From assembly GCA_035571275.1 (NCBI GenBank), contig DATMKQ010000205.1:1-18299 (forward strand): DNA of 18,299 nt, read 5' to 3'. Positions within the stretch are counted from its first letter, which is position 1. Each line of letters starts with the position of its first letter. A program made the translations under genes and the position numbers. This document shows positions 14,460-18,299 of the stretch, piece by piece. Under the pieces are notes generated by a model. That model was given only the letters and a program-made list of their open reading frames with translations, was not told the origin of the DNA and did not search any database. Origin of the DNA: Trebonia sp035571275 (lineage in GTDB: Bacteria > Actinomycetota > Actinomycetes > Streptosporangiales > Streptosporangiaceae).

Positions 14460-16336
14460 GTACGCTGCTGCTTCGTGGTCCGGGGCCTGACAAGAGATTC
14501 GAGATGACCGAAAGCAACTCAGCCGATCGTCCGGACCGGGGGGGCAAGACCGGTCTAGCGGGGCCTGGGGACCGGCGGCGCCGGGCCTGGATTCCGGGCA
14601 TCGCGGCGCTGCTGTGCCTGCTGATCGGGCTCTCTGACGTGGTGGCGGTCTTCAAGCCGGAGTGGAACGAGAGGCTGCATAAGCTCAACGCGTTCGTGCC
14701 GGGCACGCTCACCAACGTCACGCACAGCGCGTACGTGATCATCGGCCTGATGCTGTTGATGCTCTCGCACGGGCTTCGGCGCCGCAAGCGGCGCGCCTGG
14801 CAGGCCGTGCTCGCACTGCTCGTGTTCGACATCGTCATTCACTTCGTCCCGCACGGGGAGCACACATACTCGGCGATCGTGGCCATCGTGCTGCTCGCCA
14901 CCCTGCTGTACTTCCACGACGAGTTCTACGCGGTCGGGGACCCGCGTACCCGGTGGAGCGCCTTGCGCGTCTTCGTCGGGCTCGTCGCGGCCGATCTCGC
15001 GATCAGTCTCGGCTTCATCGCCACGGGTGAGCTGGCGGGCAACTACACGTTCCCGGTGCGCGCGCAGGACGTCATATACGAGCTAGTAGGCGCCTCGGGG
15101 CCAGTGCAGTTTGTCTCAGAAGCGCGCGGCGACTTTTATGAGCTGCTGACCAGCGCGCTCGGCCTGTTCACGCTTATCGTGACCGCGTACCTGTTCCTGC
15201 GTCCGGCCCAGCCGCGCCCGCACCTGGCGGCGGCCGACGAGGCCGGGATCAGGGACCTGCTCGGCCGGCACGGGGACAGGGACTCGCTCGGCTACTTCGC
15301 GCTGCGCGACGACAAAAGCGTGATCTGGTCCCCGTCAGGCAAGTCATGCGTGTGCTACCGGGTACAGGCCGGTGTGATGCTCGCGGCAGGTGACCCGATC
15401 GGTGACCCTGAAGCGTGGCCAGGCGCCATCGCGGAGTTCCTCGCCGTTGCCGCGCGGCACGCGTGGCGACCCGCCGTCATGGGATGCAGCGAACTTGGCG
15501 CTGAGGTGTGGTGCAGGGAAGGCGATCTGACCGCGCTCGAGCTTGGCGACGAGGCGATCGTCAACGTGGCTGACTTCAGCCTGTCAGGGCGTCCCATGCG
15601 CAACGTCAGGCAGATGGTCAACCGGGTGGCCAAGAACGGGTACACCGCACAGATCCGCCGGGTGGGGGATATCCCGCGCAGCGAACTGGACCGGATCGCC
15701 AAGGTAACGGATTCCTGGCGCGGGAGCCACTCAGAACGCGGCTTTTCCATGGCGCTCGGCCGGATCGGCGGCCCCGGTGACCAGGACTGCGTCCTGGTCA
15801 TCGCTACGGAGAACGGCACGCTGCGCGCGGTCCTGCAGTTCGTCCCGTGGGGTACTGACGGCCTGTCCCTGGACCTCATGCGGCGCGACAGGGCGGCGCA
15901 GCCGGGCCTGAACGACTTCCTGATCGTGGAGGCCCTCAAGGCCGCTCCGGCGCTGAGCGTCAAGCGCGTCTCGCTGAACTTCGCCATGTTCCGCGCCGCG
16001 CTCGAGCGCGGCGAACGGATCGGCGCCGGCCCGGTAATGCGGGCCTGGCGGTCGCTGCTGCTGTTCATGTCGCGCTGGTTCCAGATCGAGTCGCTTTACA
16101 AGTTCAACGCCAAGTTCTGCCCGATCTGGGAGCCGCGTTTCTTCGTGTACCCAGGCAGCAAGGACATGCCGCGCATCGCGCTGGCGGCACTGGAGGCCGA
16201 GGCGTTCCTCGTCTGGCCCAGGCTCGAGGGGAAGCGGTACGCCCGGCGCGCGGGGCGCGCGGTTGGCCTTGGGAAGCTCAACCGCAGGGCACGGGGGGCC
16301 CTGCGGCGCTCGCCGACATCAGTGACGCAAGGCTGA
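14456..16336 (+). CDS. MprF/LysX-type phosphatidylglycerol lysyltransferase-like membrane protein (DUF2156)
   Basis: 626 residues. The first ~255 hold about six membrane helices (for example 45-64, 91-106, 115-132, 137-153, 170-190, 233-252). The rest is a cytoplasmic DUF2156 domain with GNAT-like fold markers: DSLGYFALRDDKSVIWSPSGKS, AAGDPIGDPEAWP, MRNVRQMVNRVAKNGY, ESLYKFNAKFCPIWEPRFFVYP. MprF-type enzymes move lysine or alanine from aminoacyl-tRNA to phosphatidylglycerol, giving resistance to cationic peptides. No lysyl-tRNA synthetase domain is fused, unlike mycobacterial LysX. ATG 14456 overlaps the small ORF stop; ATG 14504 is an alternative start. The gene ends six bases before folP, an unusual neighbour. 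Substrate is not proven. Confidence 0.8.
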   Translation: MSTLLLRGPGPDKRFEMTESNSADRPDRGGKTGLAGPGDRRRRAWIPGIAALLCLLIGLSDVVAVFKPEWNERLHKLNAFVPGTLTNVTHSAYVIIGLMLLMLSHGLRRRKRRAWQAVLALLVFDIVIHFVPHGEHTYSAIVAIVLLATLLYFHDEFYAVGDPRTRWSALRVFVGLVAADLAISLGFIATGELAGNYTFPVRAQDVIYELVGASGPVQFVSEARGDFYELLTSALGLFTLIVTAYLFLRPAQPRPHLAAADEAGIRDLLGRHGDRDSLGYFALRDDKSVIWSPSGKSCVCYRVQAGVMLAAGDPIGDPEAWPGAIAEFLAVAARHAWRPAVMGCSELGAEVWCREGDLTALELGDEAIVNVADFSLSGRPMRNVRQMVNRVAKNGYTAQIRRVGDIPRSELDRIAKVTDSWRGSHSERGFSMALGRIGGPGDQDCVLVIATENGTLRAVLQFVPWGTDGLSLDLMRRDRAAQPGLNDFLIVEALKAAPALSVKRVSLNFAMFRAALERGERIGAGPVMRAWRSLLLFMSRWFQIESLYKFNAKFCPIWEPRFFVYPGSKDMPRIALAALEAEAFLVWPRLEGKRYARRAGRAVGLGKLNRRARGALRRSPTSVTQG

Positions 16337-16342
16337 GCGGAA

Positions 16343-17245
16343 ATGACCGCGTTGCCGGGGTTGCCCGGATCGCCTCCCGCCGACCGCTGCCTTGTGATGG
16401 GCGTGGTTAACGTGACGCCTGACTCGTTCTCCGACGGCGGCCAGTGGTATGGCGCCGAAGTCGCCATCCAGCATGGCCTGGACCTGGTCGCCGCGGGCGC
16501 CGACATCGTAGACGTCGGCGGCGAGTCCACCCGTCCGGGCGCGCAGCGGGTAGCGGCGGACGAGGAACTGCGCCGGGTGCAGCCGGTCATCACCGAACTG
16601 GTTAAGGCCGGGGTGGTGGTCAGCGTGGACACGATGCGCGCCCAGGTGGCCGAATTCGCGCTTGAGGCCGGGGTGAGTCTGGTCAACGACGTAAGTGGCG
16701 GACTCGCGGACCCGTACATGCCCAGGCTCGTGGCGAAGGCCGGCGTCCCCTACGTCGTCGTGCACTGGCGCGGGCACAGTCATGACATGGCTTCCCGTGC
16801 CATCTACACCGACGTCGTCAGCGAGGTGCACGACGAGCTCGTGCGGCGGATCGACGCGGTGACGGCCGAGGGTGTCGACCCGTCGTTGATCGTTCTCGAC
16901 CCGGGCCTCGGCTTCAGCAAGAATCCCGGCTGGCACGGCCCGGACGCGCACAACTGGGAACTGCTCACCAGGCTCCCCGAGGTGGCCAGGATCAATGGCA
17001 GGGATTTCCCTGTCCTTGTCGGGGCCTCCCGCAAGCGTTTCCTGGGCAGGCTGCTCGCAGGCCCGGACGGTACCCCCCGGCCGTTCGCTGAGAGCGATAA
17101 CTCGACCGTGGCGGTGACGGCGCTCGCGGCAGTGGCGGGCGCCTGGTGCGTGCGGGTGCATCAGGTTCCGGCAAACGCGGACGCGGTCCGGGTGGCCGCC
17201 GCGTGGCGCGAGGCGGCCTCCAGGCGCGCCGAGCCACGATCGTGA
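16343..17245 (+). CDS. folP: dihydropteroate synthase
   Basis: 300 residues. It joins hydroxymethyl-dihydropterin diphosphate with p-aminobenzoate and is the sulfonamide target. All TIM-barrel signatures are present: MGVVNVTPDSFSDGG, DVGGESTRPGA, SVDTMRA, VNDVSGG, LDPGLGFSK, GASRKRFLG and the terminal RVHQV. It follows the MprF-like gene by six bases with a poor ribosome site, so translation probably depends on the upstream gene. Its stop overlaps the folK start (GTGA); in other actinobacteria folB lies in between. Confidence 0.97.
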   Translation: MTALPGLPGSPPADRCLVMGVVNVTPDSFSDGGQWYGAEVAIQHGLDLVAAGADIVDVGGESTRPGAQRVAADEELRRVQPVITELVKAGVVVSVDTMRAQVAEFALEAGVSLVNDVSGGLADPYMPRLVAKAGVPYVVVHWRGHSHDMASRAIYTDVVSEVHDELVRRIDAVTAEGVDPSLIVLDPGLGFSKNPGWHGPDAHNWELLTRLPEVARINGRDFPVLVGASRKRFLGRLLAGPDGTPRPFAESDNSTVAVTALAAVAGAWCVRVHQVPANADAVRVAAAWREAASRRAEPRS

Positions 17246-17766
17246 GGCCCCCGGCCCGCCCGGTTGTGCTCGCCGTGGGAAGTAATCTCGGAGACAGGCG
17301 GGACATCTTGCAGGGCTGTGTAGATGCCATCGCCGGGATCCCGGAGGTACAGCTGATGGCGGTGTCGCCGGTCTACGAGACCGTGCCCGTCGGCGGGCCG
17401 CCGCAGCCCGACTACCTGAACGCCGTGCTGCTGGCGCGCACCACCCTGCCCTCGCGCGCGCTGTTGCACCAGCTACACCAGGTCGAGGCCGCGTTCAGCC
17501 GGGTGCGTGAGGTGCGCTGGGGACCGCGCACACTCGACATCGACATCATCACGGTGGACAGCGAGGTGTGCGCGGATCCGGAACTGACGCTGCCGCACCC
17601 GCGAGCGCACGAGCGCGCCTTCGTCCTCGCGCCGTGGCACGACGTGGACCCGCGGGCGGTGCTGCCCGGTCACGGTGACGTAGCCACCCTGCTGGCCGCC
17701 ACGGACACCTCGGGTATCCGTCGTTCGGACCTCGTGCTGTCTGTCTCGGGAGAAGAAGACACGTGA
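17242..17766 (+). CDS. folK: 2-amino-4-hydroxy-6-hydroxymethyldihydropteridine diphosphokinase
   Basis: 174 residues. It transfers pyrophosphate from ATP to hydroxymethyl-dihydropterin, making the folP substrate. Motifs: AVGSNLGDR, SPVYETVPVGGPPQPDYLNAV, the HPPK signature RWGPRTLDIDII and LPHPRAHERAFVLAPW. GTG 17242 overlaps the folP stop and gives a normal length. An ORF extension to 17146 would run inside folP and is not used. It ends in the same GTGA overlap with the DUF3180 gene. It is a single-domain enzyme; no DHNA aldolase (FolB) is fused to it. Confidence 0.96.
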   Translation: MRPPARPVVLAVGSNLGDRRDILQGCVDAIAGIPEVQLMAVSPVYETVPVGGPPQPDYLNAVLLARTTLPSRALLHQLHQVEAAFSRVREVRWGPRTLDIDIITVDSEVCADPELTLPHPRAHERAFVLAPWHDVDPRAVLPGHGDVATLLAATDTSGIRRSDLVLSVSGEEDT

Positions 17767-18254
17767 AGCCCACCAGAGGGCGTGCGCTGCTGTTTACCGG
17801 GGTGCTGGCCACGGCGGTGACCTGGGCGCTGCTGACCGTGGTGTACGCGAAGCTGCCGCCGCTCACCTGGACCGGCGTGCCCGCCCTGCTGATCGCGGCC
17901 GGCATCGAGGCCTGGGCCGGTCGCGACCTGCAAAGGCGCATCGAGGGCCGCCCCGGCAGCAAACCGGCGCCCCCGCTGTTCGTCGCGCGGATCGTCGCGC
18001 TGGCCAAGGCGAGCTCGCAGGTAGCCGCGCTGCTCTGCGGAGTCTCGGTCGGCTTCGTGATCTACCTGTCGGGGATGCTCGACGCCACCACGCCCCGGAA
18101 CGACATGATCACGGCGGCCGTGTCGCTGGGCTCGTCCCTGGTCCTCCTGGCGGCAGCGCTGTACCTCGAGTACTGCTGCCGCGTGCCGCGGAATCCAGAC
18201 CAGGACCGCGACAACGAGCCCGCCCCGCCCCCGCAATCCCCCTTCCACAACTAG
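17763..18254 (+). CDS. DUF3180 family four-helix membrane protein
   Basis: 163 residues with four membrane helices (about 8-28, 34-51, 81-102, 113-137) and a hydrophilic, Pro-rich tail. The start KPTR, with helix 1 immediately following, matches DUF3180. This actinobacterial family is almost always found directly after folK; its function is unknown. GTG 17763 overlaps the folK stop by four bases. The remaining 18255-18299 shows nothing but a weak GGAC/GTCC hairpin. Confidence 0.9.
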   Translation: MKPTRGRALLFTGVLATAVTWALLTVVYAKLPPLTWTGVPALLIAAGIEAWAGRDLQRRIEGRPGSKPAPPLFVARIVALAKASSQVAALLCGVSVGFVIYLSGMLDATTPRNDMITAAVSLGSSLVLLAAALYLEYCCRVPRNPDQDRDNEPAPPPQSPFHN

Positions 18255-18299
18255 TCACTCCACCCCCAGGACGAGCTGTCCCCTCCCGCATCCGTGATA

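Overview
The window is chromosomal DNA from a high-GC Gram-positive bacterium (Actinomycetota, an actinomycete). The evidence is the heavy G/C bias at third codon positions, frequent GTG starts, GTGA stop/start overlaps, apparent leaderless promoters, and two gene neighbourhoods that are conserved in this phylum. I cannot fix the genus from sequence alone. No rRNA, tRNA, CRISPR array, transposase or phage gene was seen.

Region 1 (1-4434) resembles the ArsA / DUF4177 / RidA / metallo-beta-lactamase / Crp neighbourhood of mycobacteria and streptomycetes. A truncated ArsA-type ATPase runs off the left edge. It is followed by an SPFH membrane protein, which I do not recall from the usual order, and a large hairpin. 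Then come DUF4177, RidA, a Nudix hydrolase and an MBL-fold hydrolase, each joined to the next by the same GTGA overlap. Crp converges on the MBL gene with a 12-bp overlap.

Region 2 (4435-6393) is an accessory-looking insert. It holds a zinc-ribbon protein of unknown function with an RN-containing motif that weakly recalls HEPN ribonucleases. A perfect 16-bp palindrome overlaps that gene's apparent -10. Next to it is a TPR-like helical-repeat protein, whose reading frame runs 118 bp antisense into ppa.

Region 3 (6276-14092) is the classic block ppa (divergent), dacB, DUF2342 metalloprotease, tilS, hpt, ftsH and folE. It covers pyrophosphate removal, peptidoglycan trimming, tRNA-Ile lysidine synthesis, purine salvage, membrane proteolysis and the first step of pterin synthesis. 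Two copies of a roughly 105-bp structured repeat lie in it in opposite orientation, just downstream of dacB and of folE. Paired changes in their stems suggest that the folded structure is what is conserved.

Region 4 (14093-18254) is a second transcription unit. A previously unlisted 39-residue ORF with a strong Shine-Dalgarno is coupled by ATGA to an MprF/LysX-type membrane lysyltransferase-like protein. Then follow folP, folK and a DUF3180 membrane protein. folB, which normally sits between folP and folK, is absent, and folP and folK overlap directly. Folate synthesis therefore appears here (folE, folP, folK) with its aldolase missing and a membrane-lipid aminoacylation gene inserted.
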